Origin: Rhodospirillaceae bacterium
GTDB taxonomy: Bacteria > Pseudomonadota > Alphaproteobacteria > Rhodospirillales > Rhodospirillaceae
NCBI GenBank assembly: GCA_028822445.1
Contig: JAPKDQ010000002.1
Span: 62,001-126,000 of the forward strand
Length of the DNA stretch: 64,000 bases
Reading direction: 5' to 3'
The position numbers and the translations under genes were made by a program. Position 1 is the first letter of the stretch. Every line of letters starts with the position of its first letter. Of the stretch, positions 18,059 through 27,366 are shown piece after piece. The notes below the pieces were generated by a model that did no database searches, was not told where the DNA came from, and saw only the letters and a program-made list of their open reading frames with translations.

Positions 18059-18093
18059 GGGATTTCCTTAGTGTGTATTTAGCCTTATGAGAT

Positions 18094-18130
18094 CATGCTT
18101 TCTATCCTATTACACAGGCAATAGAGCATG
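18094..18130. promoter_or_regulatory. Imperfect inverted repeat in divergent promoter region
   Basis: CATGCTTTCTAT and ATAGAGCATG form an imperfect inverted repeat with a 15-bp spacer, in the 179 bp between the amine-oxidase operon and the divergent MFS gene. It could be an operator for the nearby IclR regulator or another factor. This is pattern only. Confidence 0.3.
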
Positions 18131-18237
18131 CTGCTAAGCCGCCCACCCAGTGATCAAATCCCAAATGCAATTTGGCTTCCAGGAGAACGCGCGGTTGCTT
18201 CAAGGAGAAATAGTTTGGTTTTAGAAGGTCTTGCGGC

Positions 18238-19479
18238 GTGAACGAGGCTAATACAGCGCAACCCATAACCAGTATCTGGCACCTTCTTCGCCTTCCCCTT
18301 TTTCGATGGATCTGGATTGGCATCTGCTTTTCCAATCTCGGCTACTGGATGCAGACCATCACAGCCGCTTGGCTGATGAAAGATTGGACCGACGGCGATC
18401 CAATTCTCGTGTCCTTGGTACAAACCGCCTACTTCTTACCGACGGTATTGTTAATCGTTGCATCAGGGACGTTAGCGGACACCCTTGACCGCCGGCGACT
18501 TTTAATTATAGCCAACACTTGGATGATGATTGCCGCCGCAATTTTAGCAGTTCTTATTTCCATGGGTAACGAAGACCCCATGATGTTACTCGGCCTCTCA
18601 GCGTTATTGGCCATCGGCTTCTCTCTCAATCAGCCAACCCAATCAGCCGTCGTGCCCGAGATCGTAGGCATAAAAAACGTGCCCTTTGCCGTGAGCCTAT
18701 ACAGTGTCGCCAACAACGGCGCACGAGTAATGGGGCCAGGCTTGGCTGGTGTTTTGCTGCCTATCATCGGAGGCGCCGCCGTAATCGGCATCAATGCAGC
18801 AACCTATGTGTTTCTTTTAATCGTGTTGATTTGGTGGCGAAGAACACCGCGGGCCGCCGACACGTCCAAAGAAGGGTTTCTTAAGGCGATGCGAACCGGG
18901 TTTCAGTTTGCCAAACAGTCAGGGCAGTTTAGGACCGTCCTGTTGCGCGGCGGACTATTCTTTGCTGTCACATCTATCATCCTCGCCATGATGCCAATGC
19001 TTGTACCCAACTCTGCTGATTATGGATTGGTGTTCGGGTGTTTTGGCATGGGGGCTATTGCGGGGGCAGTGAATTATGGGCGGCTATCCGCCCACTACTC
19101 CCGCAATACGATCGTGACCGGAGCGATCATAATTCACGCAACGATGCTCATACTCCTCTCTTCAACAGCCAACTCTTTCGCGATGGGCGCTATCCTACTG
19201 TGCGCGGGAACAGCTTGGTTTTTCGTAATGTCTGCACTGCAAATCTCAGCTCAACTCATCCTTCCCAACACAGTAAGGGGAAGGGGAATTGCAATTCTCA
19301 ATATGACACTGATGACTGGATACGCATTGGGAAGCCCACTTTGGGGCACGGTGGCAGCTTTCACGACGCCGCGTACGAGCATGCTTATCGCTGGATGTTT
19401 ATCGTTGATATTCTTATTGGCGACCTACCGGATGCCGTTTCCCCAGGATTCGGACAAGGCCACCGAAGCGGTGGCCTAA
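18238..19479 (+). CDS. MFS exporter, EntS/MFS_3-like
   Basis: 413 residues, about 12 hydrophobic segments. The N-terminus (L-P-L-F-R-W-I-W and S-N-L-G-Y-W-M-Q-T-I-T-A-A-W-L) is typical of the MFS_3 group related to the enterobactin exporter EntS. The loop motif appears as G-T-L-A-D-T-L-D-R-R-R. The start is a GTG preceded by GAAGG at 9 nt. It is divergent from the amine-oxidase operon and convergent with the IclR gene. It may export a product or protect against an intermediate of that pathway; this is inference from context. Confidence 0.82.
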   Translation: MNEANTAQPITSIWHLLRLPLFRWIWIGICFSNLGYWMQTITAAWLMKDWTDGDPILVSLVQTAYFLPTVLLIVASGTLADTLDRRRLLIIANTWMMIAAAILAVLISMGNEDPMMLLGLSALLAIGFSLNQPTQSAVVPEIVGIKNVPFAVSLYSVANNGARVMGPGLAGVLLPIIGGAAVIGINAATYVFLLIVLIWWRRTPRAADTSKEGFLKAMRTGFQFAKQSGQFRTVLLRGGLFFAVTSIILAMMPMLVPNSADYGLVFGCFGMGAIAGAVNYGRLSAHYSRNTIVTGAIIIHATMLILLSSTANSFAMGAILLCAGTAWFFVMSALQISAQLILPNTVRGRGIAILNMTLMTGYALGSPLWGTVAAFTTPRTSMLIAGCLSLIFLLATYRMPFPQDSDKATEAVA

Positions 19480-19494
19480 CCAAACAGCATTACG

Positions 19495-20286
19495 CTAGGC
19501 AGCATCGGGCAATTGCGCCTTCCAAGCGGCAATATCTACGCCCATACGCTTCGTAGCCTCACGCAGATCGTCAGCATACCGTTCCGCGGCCTGCTGCAGG
19601 GTCATTGCGGTTGTGTAGAACCGAGCAGAAACCGTGGCAAAAACTTCGCCGTTTACAAGTATGGGGAATGCCAATGCGTTGTGATTTGCCTCGATAACCC
19701 GCATGCAGGAATATCCGTCCGTACGAACGGTCTCCAGGGAGCGTTTGTATAAATCTAGGTTTGTACCGCAGCGCGATAACGCGCCGTTGTCTTCGGCTAA
19801 GGCAAATTCAATCAACTCGTTCCGCTTATCAGGCTCGCAGAACGCAAGGTACGCCGCGCCAGAAGCGGTGCTCAAGAGAGGAATTTGGAACCCGCCACGG
19901 TGACGACGAATGGCAAAAGGACTAATTGAGTCTGTCGTGTCACGTACCAGCATCTGTTGGCCATGGATCGTGCTGAGCGCAAGCGGCCACAATATCGTTT
20001 TGCACAGATCTACCATGATCGGGCGAACAACTTTTGGAATCCATTCTTCCTGATCGTAGCCATGGCTCAGGGTGCGAACTTGCAGGGTCAGGCGATATTT
20101 CTTGTCCTGCGTGTCCCGAAATAGAAACCCAAGAGATTCCAAAGTGCGAAGCAGCCGAAACGCCGTTGGACGCGGGAGTTCTGCCATCTGCCCAACCTGC
20201 GTGACCGTCAATCCATTGTGACGATTAAGCAACTGCATAATATCCAAGCCGCGTTCGAGCGCTCGAACGGATGACTGTTGTCCCAT
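19495..20286 (-). CDS. IclR-family transcriptional regulator
   Basis: 263 residues. The N-terminal winged helix-turn-helix is clear (A-L-E-R-G-L-D-I-M-Q-L-L at residues 9-20, then L-T-V-T-Q-V-G-Q-M-A and P-R-P-T-A-F-R-L-L-R-T-L-E-S-L-G). The C-terminal effector domain includes R-H-R-G-G-F-Q-I-P-L and S-A-S-G-A-A-Y-L-A-F. IclR proteins control catabolic operons in response to small ligands. It is divergent from the alpha/beta hydrolase at 20506 and near the amine-oxidase operon, either of which could be its target. Confidence 0.92.
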   Translation of the reverse strand: MGQQSSVRALERGLDIMQLLNRHNGLTVTQVGQMAELPRPTAFRLLRTLESLGFLFRDTQDKKYRLTLQVRTLSHGYDQEEWIPKVVRPIMVDLCKTILWPLALSTIHGQQMLVRDTTDSISPFAIRRHRGGFQIPLLSTASGAAYLAFCEPDKRNELIEFALAEDNGALSRCGTNLDLYKRSLETVRTDGYSCMRVIEANHNALAFPILVNGEVFATVSARFYTTAMTLQQAAERYADDLREATKRMGVDIAAWKAQLPDAA

Positions 20287-20342
20287 GACGGTGTATCCCC
20301 GATTGGCTTTAAACGTATAATTTTATTTCAACCGACAATGGC

Positions 20343-20361
20343 GCGGTCACCTAGAGACCGC
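20343..20361. promoter_or_regulatory. Inverted repeat between iclR and hydrolase genes
   Basis: GCGGTC, 7 bp, GACCGC form a perfect 6-bp inverted repeat in the 219-bp divergent region between the IclR gene and the alpha/beta hydrolase. An autoregulatory IclR operator is plausible but not shown. Confidence 0.3.
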
Positions 20362-20505
20362 AATGCTGGACTGACCGTATAGTAGACAAAATGGACGTAG
20401 ATCACAATACGATCTTATTAAAATTAGTTTAGGGAACGGTCTCGAGTATCTATAAGCGGCAGCAAATATAGAGATCGCGCCCGGTGGGCAAGGACAAGAC
20501 AGAAA

Positions 20506-21339
20506 ATGAGCCACGTTAAGCGAGCATTCGCAGATTTAGATGAAGGACAGGTCCATTATTGGATCTCAAGCGCGCAGATCCAGAACTCCACACCTTTGGT
20601 TGTGCTCCACCCTGGGCCCGGAACAGCCCGCATTCAACTCCCTCTGCTCGAAGCTCTAAGTAAAACACGCACGGTCATTGCACCTGACATCATGGGGATG
20701 GGTGATTCATCGGCGCCGCCCCATGACGAAAGTAACCCTCCAGAGATACCGTACTACGCCGACGCGGTTCTGAGATTCCTAGACACGCTGGGAGTTGATA
20801 ACTTCGACTTATATGGCTCATCGTTGGGTGGTCGCGTTAGCATGGATATCGCGGTTTCTCACCCCAAACGTTTGCGACGACTGATGCTAGGACAAGTAAA
20901 GATTATGCATGGGCAATCCCATGTGGACATGGCCAATCAACACGCCCCAAAAGTCACGCCAGATCAAAGTGGGGTGTACGTGCAATTCCTTTGGAGCCGG
21001 CTGCGTGATCTGTACACCTATTTTCCTTGGTTTAAACGCAAGGTAAAAAATATGCGCAAGACGAGCCTTCCGTCTGCAGGACTGATGCACATTGCGTTCA
21101 TCGAGCAAATAAAAATGGCGGCCACGGCGCACCTCGCATTTGCGGCCTATTACAGATATCCGGTCGAGGACAAGCTGCCGCGCATAAAAGCAAAAACTAT
21201 GGTCTGTGGTGAAGACGCCCTTGCTCTTATTCCGGATGCAACTGAATGGATTCCCGCCATGACGCGAGACCCGCTCACCGCTACAGCGAAAGAAGTGTCT
21301 GACTATGCGGCGCAGATAGAAGACTTTTTAGACAACTGA
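20506..21339 (+). CDS. Alpha/beta hydrolase with intact Ser nucleophile
   Basis: 277 residues, single-domain alpha/beta-fold hydrolase. The nucleophile elbow is intact, L-Y-G-S-S-L-G-G-R-V at about residues 105-114 with Ser as nucleophile. The oxyanion region reads L-H-P-G-P-G-T-A and the strand-4 region A-P-D-I-M-G-M-G-D-S-S. A cap stretch L-W-S-R-L-R-D-L-Y-T-Y-F-P-W-F resembles the cap of the double-hydrolase proteins at 35.6-39 kb, which suggests a distant family link. The substrate is unknown. It is divergent from the IclR gene, so probably regulated by it, and convergent with the SUMF1 pair. Confidence 0.8.
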   Translation: MSHVKRAFADLDEGQVHYWISSAQIQNSTPLVVLHPGPGTARIQLPLLEALSKTRTVIAPDIMGMGDSSAPPHDESNPPEIPYYADAVLRFLDTLGVDNFDLYGSSLGGRVSMDIAVSHPKRLRRLMLGQVKIMHGQSHVDMANQHAPKVTPDQSGVYVQFLWSRLRDLYTYFPWFKRKVKNMRKTSLPSAGLMHIAFIEQIKMAATAHLAFAAYYRYPVEDKLPRIKAKTMVCGEDALALIPDATEWIPAMTRDPLTATAKEVSDYAAQIEDFLDN

Positions 21340-21382
21340 AGAAACGGTTACCGCCATAAGGTCGCGAGTTAGGTGTTTTAGC

Positions 21383-22294
21383 CTAGGGTAAGTCGCGAGC
21401 GACACGTATCCCAAACACTTGGGTGACAAAGCCTTCCGTATCACGACCACGAAAGGTCGGGCGCTGCCATGTGGCACGAGAATGCCAAGCACCACCGCGT
21501 ACACCGCGCTTCTCACACACGCCATCAACCTGATGCGCCGACCCATCGGTCGCCTGAGTGCCGTATGGCATGATGTAGCAGTCTTCAACCCATTCCCACA
21601 CGTTGCCAATAATATCGTACACACCAAAATCGTTTTTAGTTAACGACCCAACCGGTGAAACAATGGCATGACCATCATCGCAAGAAACCGGGTTCCAGGG
21701 CCGCTGCCCTGCAGCAGACTGGTCGTAGTAGTTGGCTTCTGCACACCCCGCTTCAGGGTCCTCACCCCAGGTATGGACGGTCTGCCCACCATCGTGGGCG
21801 ACGTATTCCCACTCCGCTTCCGTTGGCAAGCGATAAGGTTGTTTTGTCTTTTCTGCGAGCCATGCGACGTAAGCTTTAGAGTCATGCCAAGAGACGCAGG
21901 TGACAGGCTCATCGTCGCGTGGATCGCGACCATACCCTGGTTCGAGCCAGCCTTTACCTGGAACATTTTCGACAGACTTGCCTGTCCACATGCGGCAGTC
22001 CGTTCCCGGGACATAGCCTGTGTCATCAACGAATATACGGAACTGGGCATTGGTAATTTCGAGCATGCCTAAGGCGAAGCTGTATCCAATAGTGACTGGG
22101 TGCGGGGGGCCTTCATAGCGATCGTCACTCACGCCCCCATCAAAACCCATGACAAAATCACCCGGTGGGATAACGACCATCTGCGGACAATCTGCACAAT
22201 CTGAGAAAAGGCTTCCCGGATCTAGGGCAACTGTATCAGCCTGGACGGACACAGCAGGCACTAGCAAAAACGCTATAGCAAATAAGACACGCAC
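21383..22294 (-). CDS. Secreted SUMF1/FGE-like domain protein lacking catalytic cysteines
   Basis: 303 residues, signal peptide about 1-19. The rest is a formylglycine-generating-enzyme/sulfatase-modifying (SUMF1) domain: M-V-V-I-P-P-G-D-F-V-M-G, L-P-T-E-A-E-W-E-Y, N-V-W-E-W-V-E-D and R-G-G-A-W. At the place of the catalytic cysteine pair of FGE the sequence is G-G-A-W-H-S-R-A-T-W-Q-R, without Cys. Eight other cysteines are kept between this protein and its paralogue, including D-C-A-D-C-P at the mature N-terminus. A structural, binding or different oxidative role in the periplasm is more likely than formylglycine formation. It is the second gene of a pair, 16 bp apart. Confidence 0.83.
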   Translation of the reverse strand: MRVLFAIAFLLVPAVSVQADTVALDPGSLFSDCADCPQMVVIPPGDFVMGFDGGVSDDRYEGPPHPVTIGYSFALGMLEITNAQFRIFVDDTGYVPGTDCRMWTGKSVENVPGKGWLEPGYGRDPRDDEPVTCVSWHDSKAYVAWLAEKTKQPYRLPTEAEWEYVAHDGGQTVHTWGEDPEAGCAEANYYDQSAAGQRPWNPVSCDDGHAIVSPVGSLTKNDFGVYDIIGNVWEWVEDCYIMPYGTQATDGSAHQVDGVCEKRGVRGGAWHSRATWQRPTFRGRDTEGFVTQVFGIRVARDLP

Positions 22295-22310
22295 CGCATT
22301 CTCCTTCGTA

Positions 22311-23258
22311 TTAATTTCTGGTCAGATCGCGCGCAAGACGAAACCCAAACAGATGACTAATGCGGTCTTCCGGATCACGGCCGCGAAAAGTCGGGCGCTG
22401 CCATGACAATGGAGACGACCAACTGCCGCCTTTGACAGCGCGATTCTCACAACTACCTGCACCCTGCACTGCGCTTCCGTCCACTGGCACAAGCGGGATC
22501 GGCATGAAATAGCAGTCCGCTACCCATTCCCAGACATTGCCCGTCACATCGTAGAGGCCGAATGCGTTGGGTTGTAATGACCCCACGGGTGCTACCGTGG
22601 CATAACCATCATCACAACCGACTGGATCGTGGGGTCGCTTGGGGTCAAGACCAGACTGGTCATAGTGGTTAGCAACATCACACCCACCATCAGGGTCATC
22701 ACCCCAGGTATACTCACCGATGGTTCCAGCACGCGCCGCATACTCCCACTCAGCTTCCGTGGGTAAGCGATAGGCCTGGCTCGTCTTCTCAGCCAGCCAA
22801 ACTGTATATGCTTTAACATCTGTCCAAGTCACACAGGCAACGGGTTCGTTGTCAGCGGGTGGCCGACCATATCCCGCATCGCGCCAATCGCTGCCCTCGG
22901 TATGCAGCCAGGTCTCGCCATCCCAAATAGCACATTTTGTGCCAGAAACATGGCCTGTTGCATCTATAAATTCCCGATACTGTGCTTGGGTGACCTCTGT
23001 CCGCCCAAGAGCATAGGTGTAATCAATAGTGACGGTGCGCACAGGGCCTTCGTACCGGCGCTCTAGCCCCGGCTTATCTAAGTCAATGCCGCCGTCGTAG
23101 CCCATAACAAAGTTGCCCGGCGGTACGACGACCATTTCTGGACAATCAGCGCAGTCTTTAAAAATGGCGCCAGCGCTAACGTCTACGTCTGCGGCAACGG
23201 CGGGTCCAGCTAAAGCAGCAGCAAAAGCAAAAGCAAGTAAACGAGTTGGATACGACAT
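22311..23258 (-). CDS. Secreted SUMF1/FGE-like domain protein, paralogue
   Basis: 315 residues with signal peptide ending G-P-A-V-A-A-D. It is a paralogue of the next gene with the same domain order: M-V-V-V-P-P-G-N-F-V-M-G, L-P-T-E-A-E-W-E-Y-A-A-R, N-V-W-E-W-V-A-D and K-G-G-S-W. The catalytic-cysteine position reads G-G-S-W-S-S-P-L-S-W-Q-R, again without Cys. The cysteine set (K-D-C-A-D-C-P, K-C-A-I-W, V-A-C-V-T-W, G-G-C-D, V-G-C-D-D-G, A-D-C-Y, G-S-C-E-N-R) matches the paralogue, pointing to conserved disulfides. No sulfatase gene is nearby. It is the first gene of the pair. Upstream, to 25303, lies the OYE gene on the same strand after a 98-bp gap. Confidence 0.83.
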   Translation of the reverse strand: MSYPTRLLAFAFAAALAGPAVAADVDVSAGAIFKDCADCPEMVVVPPGNFVMGYDGGIDLDKPGLERRYEGPVRTVTIDYTYALGRTEVTQAQYREFIDATGHVSGTKCAIWDGETWLHTEGSDWRDAGYGRPPADNEPVACVTWTDVKAYTVWLAEKTSQAYRLPTEAEWEYAARAGTIGEYTWGDDPDGGCDVANHYDQSGLDPKRPHDPVGCDDGYATVAPVGSLQPNAFGLYDVTGNVWEWVADCYFMPIPLVPVDGSAVQGAGSCENRAVKGGSWSSPLSWQRPTFRGRDPEDRISHLFGFRLARDLTRN

Positions 23259-23356
23259 TGGTTATTAACCCCCTGTGAGTGTGAGGGGATCATGACCGCC
23301 AAGGCATCAAAGAGAAAGGGTTGCCAAGTAAATGTTCCGCCAATGAACAGTTTTGA

Positions 23357-25303
23357 TTAGAGGCGTCGAGCCAAGCGGGCTCCGTCCTGCACCGCGGCCC
23401 AGATGCTCCGAGGCGCCACGCAATCCCCAATGGCGTGAACAGCATCAGGGACTGGGCGCGCCATCGCCCCCATGGATAAAACTATAGAATCAAAGGGGCC
23501 TAGTTGCTGGCCATCAGTCGCCGCTGCAAACCGGCCATCAACGGATGAGATGAAAAGACCAGGAAGGACTTTGACACCCGCCTCTTTTAGACGAGCGGAA
23601 AACAAGGGAAGCTCCCCTGTTACGGCTAGGTCTGGCAAACCAAGAATCGCACTGTTTGTTGCTATAGTCACATGATCAACGTCGTTGTGAGCGACGAGCC
23701 ATTCCAAGAAATTAAGGGCTGGCCACCCCCCCTCTTCATCAATCACTAGGACCGATCCCGAAACAGGCACTGTGCCCGCTAAAACCTGTCGACTATGTGG
23801 GAGGTCACCAGAGCCAGGAATGCCGTCGACCATGCTGGGACGAAACCGCATCTGCCAAACAGAGGCCGGCTCTGCTCCCGTCGCCCAAACAACTTCGTCG
23901 ACCCCGAGAACGTTGGGGTCCTCGACTGTCGTGTTCAGCTTCACCTCAACCCCGAGATGCCCCAGTTCAGATTTCCACCATTGCAGAGGGTATTTGAATT
24001 CACCACGGTTTGGACAATTAGCCGCAAGGTACAAAGAACCACCAAGACGCCCTGTTGCTTCGTAGAGCGTTACGGCATGACCGCGCTCTGCCGCCGCGCG
24101 CGCACATTCCAGGCCTGCAGGCCCACCTCCGACAACGGCAATGTGTTTCTTTTTTAAAGCCGGCATCAAAGGTGATAATTCATCTTCTCGGCCCGCTTCT
24201 GGATTAAAATTACACCCTCCGGGTAACGATCGGCCAGCAAAACCGAGGCACGCTTGGTTACATCCCGTACATAAGCGAATGCGATCAGTTTGGCCGCTTT
24301 CGGCTTTATTCATCCAGTCGGGGTCGGCAATAAACGCCCGGGCAAGGCCGACTATGTCTGCCTGCTCATTGACGAGCACGGCCTCCGCCTCTTCCGGCGT
24401 AACAATACGCCCGGCAACAATGATCGGGATGTCTAGCGCCTGCTTGAACTTGGCAGACAGGTAAGTGATTTGCGGGCGCGGCAGCGTCATAGGTGGCACC
24501 GATTCAGCAAAGTTCGCGTTCGACCCCCCCATGAGACTCAGATAATCAATCAGTCCTGATGCTGCGATATGCTGCATCGCTGGAAGTGAATGGTCGATCG
24601 TATAACCATCCGGCTCGCCCGGAATGGCATGGTAAATCGAAGTGCGAATACCGAGGGCAGTATGCGACGGAAGGTCTGCACGAATGGCCTCAAGAATCTC
24701 CAGAACAACCCGACAACGGTTTTCAACAGACCCGCCATAGTTGTCAGTCCGCCGATTTAATTGCGGGCTTAAAAAAGAACCGAGCAAATAGTCGGAGGAC
24801 GTTTGCACTTCCAGAACATCAATCCCCGCATCCGCGCATCGTTTCGCCGCAGCGACATAGTAGGGGATAATCTCTTTGATATCAGAGACCGACATAGCCC
24901 GCGGAATTTCACCAATCTGAACAGAAGGCACAACGGACGGCGCCATAGCCGGTGCACCGCCCCGGTGACCGACGTTATGCCCCCCGTGCCAGAGGATAAT
25001 CGACACCTTTGACCCAGCCGCATGAATTTCGTCTGCCGTTTGGGTAAGAGACCCCACGATGTCGTCGCGCCACAACTCAACCTGCCCGGTCCACGTTTTG
25101 GACTGCTCATGGATCGGCGCGGACTCCATACCAACAAGCGCCGCGCCACCCTTGGCGCGTGCGACCAAATATGCGCGGTATTTATCTGTGATGTGCCCGG
25201 TCGAATCACCCTGCACCATGGAATGACCAGGGATGATGACTCGGTTTTTTAGCTCAACCGGCCCGAGTTTAAGCGGTGTCTGGAGTTTGGGATAATTCAC
25301 CAC
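23357..25303 (-). CDS. OYE-type NADH:flavin oxidoreductase with Fe-S and FAD domains
   Basis: 648 residues, family of 2,4-dienoyl-CoA reductase, trimethylamine dehydrogenase and N-methylproline demethylase. Residues 1-340 form the FMN TIM barrel (start L-Q-T-P-L-K-L-G-P-V-E-L-K-N-R, with W-H-G-G-H). Cysteines in R-L-C-T-G-C-N-Q-A-C-L and G-G-C-N-F-N-P bind a [4Fe-4S] cluster. The C-terminal part is an FAD/NAD-binding module, H-I-A-V-V-G-G-G-P-A-G-L-E. It is co-transcribed 12 bp after a glutathione S-transferase gene. Reduction of an unsaturated compound or oxidative N-demethylation are both possible. The amine-oxidase neighbours make the second attractive, as inference. Confidence 0.88.
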   Translation of the reverse strand: MVNYPKLQTPLKLGPVELKNRVIIPGHSMVQGDSTGHITDKYRAYLVARAKGGAALVGMESAPIHEQSKTWTGQVELWRDDIVGSLTQTADEIHAAGSKVSIILWHGGHNVGHRGGAPAMAPSVVPSVQIGEIPRAMSVSDIKEIIPYYVAAAKRCADAGIDVLEVQTSSDYLLGSFLSPQLNRRTDNYGGSVENRCRVVLEILEAIRADLPSHTALGIRTSIYHAIPGEPDGYTIDHSLPAMQHIAASGLIDYLSLMGGSNANFAESVPPMTLPRPQITYLSAKFKQALDIPIIVAGRIVTPEEAEAVLVNEQADIVGLARAFIADPDWMNKAESGQTDRIRLCTGCNQACLGFAGRSLPGGCNFNPEAGREDELSPLMPALKKKHIAVVGGGPAGLECARAAAERGHAVTLYEATGRLGGSLYLAANCPNRGEFKYPLQWWKSELGHLGVEVKLNTTVEDPNVLGVDEVVWATGAEPASVWQMRFRPSMVDGIPGSGDLPHSRQVLAGTVPVSGSVLVIDEEGGWPALNFLEWLVAHNDVDHVTIATNSAILGLPDLAVTGELPLFSARLKEAGVKVLPGLFISSVDGRFAAATDGQQLGPFDSIVLSMGAMARPVPDAVHAIGDCVAPRSIWAAVQDGARLARRL

Positions 25304-25315
25304 AATCTTCCGCTC

Positions 25316-26071
25316 CTAATCCTCTACGGGGACAAAGTCGACTGGAAGCGGGACTGGTGGCTCTGGTGCAGGCTTGCCTTGCGCACGGAGCACTTCGGCG
25401 ACCTTCTGCTGGCAATACTCCGCGCTGTCTTCGCCTTCATACTCTTTATTAAAGTGCGACAAGACAGAGGGGCGTTGTATCACGTCATCCCACCAAGCTG
25501 TCAGAGCTGGCCGACCATCACGCCAATTCCAACCTTCTGGTACCGGGGCGTGAAGCCCTCGGCTGGTCTGACGATCCAAGTACGACAATCCATGCAAAGC
25601 GGATGCCTGACCTATATCAAAACTAGAAAACCCCTTGGCGGCGTCTTCTTCCATCTGATCAACCGCACGCACGACTTTTGCCCAATGCCATTTAAAGACA
25701 ATTTCTCGTGGTGGTTTCTCAAGGCGTTCCAGCGCCATAATAACGGTTACCTCAAACAATGTGTCTGCCAGCGCAAGGCGGCGCAAGGCATCCCAACGCG
25801 GGGGGCCGTCGGCCGGGTACAAACGGCTGCCCGTCGTCGAAAGTGAATCGAGAAATTCCACAACGGTCTGGCTGCCGTACAGAACTGTGCCATCATCGAG
25901 TGCGAGCGTCGGAACTTTGTGAAGTGGATTAATCGCTGCAATCGAGTAGCCATCGGAAATGGGGTAGACCGGCACAAAATCAAGTTGGTCCCAGATCCCA
26001 GCCTCATGTGCCGTCACCAGAACCTTATGAATAAACCCGTGTATCGGCGAATAAAACAACTTCATAGCCAT
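25316..26071 (-). CDS. Glutathione S-transferase-like protein
   Basis: 251 residues. The N-terminal thioredoxin-like domain begins K-L-F-Y-S-P-I-H-G-F-I-H and contains N-P-L-H-K-V-P-T-L and L-Y-G-S-Q-T-V-V-E-F-L (GST cis-Pro and glutathione-binding Ser positions). A helical C-terminal domain follows. The start codon is preceded by AAGGGG at 8 nt. It leads an operon with the OYE-type oxidoreductase, so glutathione conjugation or dehalogenation in the same catabolic route is likely; this is inferred. It is divergent from a serine-hydrolase gene across 86 bp. Confidence 0.85.
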   Translation of the reverse strand: MAMKLFYSPIHGFIHKVLVTAHEAGIWDQLDFVPVYPISDGYSIAAINPLHKVPTLALDDGTVLYGSQTVVEFLDSLSTTGSRLYPADGPPRWDALRRLALADTLFEVTVIMALERLEKPPREIVFKWHWAKVVRAVDQMEEDAAKGFSSFDIGQASALHGLSYLDRQTSRGLHAPVPEGWNWRDGRPALTAWWDDVIQRPSVLSHFNKEYEGEDSAEYCQQKVAEVLRAQGKPAPEPPVPLPVDFVPVED

Positions 26072-26157
26072 TGCAGCGCCCCTTCGATTATTGATTAGCT
26101 TTAGGATACCCTTATTGCCCCATCACCATGCAAGATGAAACCTGCGAGGACCCTCCC

Positions 26158-27357
26158 ATGACAAGCGAAGAAAGTGGCCTAAACCCATTTCTGAATGGCA
26201 AAAAACCTGATGTTTTTGGGCAATGCGATCCGAAATTTCAATCCATCGCAGATGTGTTCGAGAAAAACCTGACGGGGCGCGGCACCAATGGTGAGGTCGG
26301 GGCCAGCTGTGCGGTCGTGATTGACGGTGATCTTGTCGTGGACCTCTGGGGTGGCTATGCGGATGCTAAACAACGTCGCTTGTGGCAAAAAGACACACTG
26401 TGCTGTTGCTGGTCCGTCTCGAAAACCACGGGCGCGCTCTTAACTTTGAGATTGATCGACCAGGGCCTGCTCGATTTGGACACCCCTGTTGCTGACTACT
26501 GGCCAGCCTTTGCCGCCAACGGCAAAGAAAGCGTTCTGGTGCGACATCTTCTAAATCATACAGCCGGCCTATCCTACGTTGATGCTGATTTAGCGGAAGG
26601 ACAGGTCAGCGACTGGAGCGTCATGATTGAAGCGTTAGAGAAAACATCTCTCAATTGGGACCCCGGTTCACAACTCGGTTACCTCAATATGACCCAAGGG
26701 TATCTGCTTGCCGGCCTGTGTTCCAAAGTGAACGGAGGGCGGCGCCTCGCTCAATTCTGGCAAGAAGAACTTGCACAACCCCTCGGCCTCGATTGGCATT
26801 TCGCGGTGCCCGACGATGTGATCCCTCGGTTGGCGACAGTTTACCAACATGACCCAAGGATGTTCACGCGGATTATAGAAGCCGATCCAGACACCAACTT
26901 CGCTAAAAGCATGAAAGGTCGCGATCCCGGCGAAACCTATAACAGTATGGCCTGGCGCAAAGCGGAGAACGGTGCTGGTACGGGGCATACCAATGCGCGC
27001 GCCATGGCCAAACTCTACGGCGCCTTGACACCCGGTAGCTCCCTCAATGGCGTTTCGATTTTGTCTGAAGGCACGCTGGCACTGGCCCACACTGAAACGG
27101 TTCGAGAGCAATGCGCCGTCAACGGCCTCGAATTAAGGTTCTCTCTTGGCTTTGAGATGAACTGCCCACCGGTTACACCTATGGGTTCGGGCGATCGGTG
27201 CTTTGGTTATGCGGGCGCGGGCGGCTCATACGCTTTTGCTGACCCAGACACGAAGCTGGGGTTTGGGTTTAGCCACAATGTTATGCATCAAGGCATCGGC
27301 CCCGGGCCGTGCGGGCTGCCCTTGGTTGAGGCCACAATAGCTCAAGTCTACGCGTAG
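26158..27357 (+). CDS. Cytoplasmic beta-lactamase-fold serine hydrolase, intact SxxK
   Basis: 399 residues, esterase EstB / class C beta-lactamase-like, without a signal peptide. The active-site motif is W-S-V-S-K with Ser86 and Lys89, and the second motif is Y-L-N (in L-G-Y-L-N-M-T), both as in active enzymes. C-terminal G-Y-A-G-A-G-G-S-Y supplies the third motif region. I chose ATG 26158 because GAGG is 8 nt upstream; an ATG at 26128 lacks such a site. Unlike the two secreted paralogues at 12.5-15.1 kb, catalysis as an esterase or amidase is expected. Convergent with the methyltransferase gene. Confidence 0.85.
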   Translation: MTSEESGLNPFLNGKKPDVFGQCDPKFQSIADVFEKNLTGRGTNGEVGASCAVVIDGDLVVDLWGGYADAKQRRLWQKDTLCCCWSVSKTTGALLTLRLIDQGLLDLDTPVADYWPAFAANGKESVLVRHLLNHTAGLSYVDADLAEGQVSDWSVMIEALEKTSLNWDPGSQLGYLNMTQGYLLAGLCSKVNGGRRLAQFWQEELAQPLGLDWHFAVPDDVIPRLATVYQHDPRMFTRIIEADPDTNFAKSMKGRDPGETYNSMAWRKAENGAGTGHTNARAMAKLYGALTPGSSLNGVSILSEGTLALAHTETVREQCAVNGLELRFSLGFEMNCPPVTPMGSGDRCFGYAGAGGSYAFADPDTKLGFGFSHNVMHQGIGPGPCGLPLVEATIAQVYA

Positions 27358-27366
27358 ACTTTCGAT

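Noticed and set aside
21383-23258. Formylglycine-generating enzymes for sulfatase maturation
   Set aside because: The catalytic cysteine pair is absent in both and no sulfatase gene is nearby.
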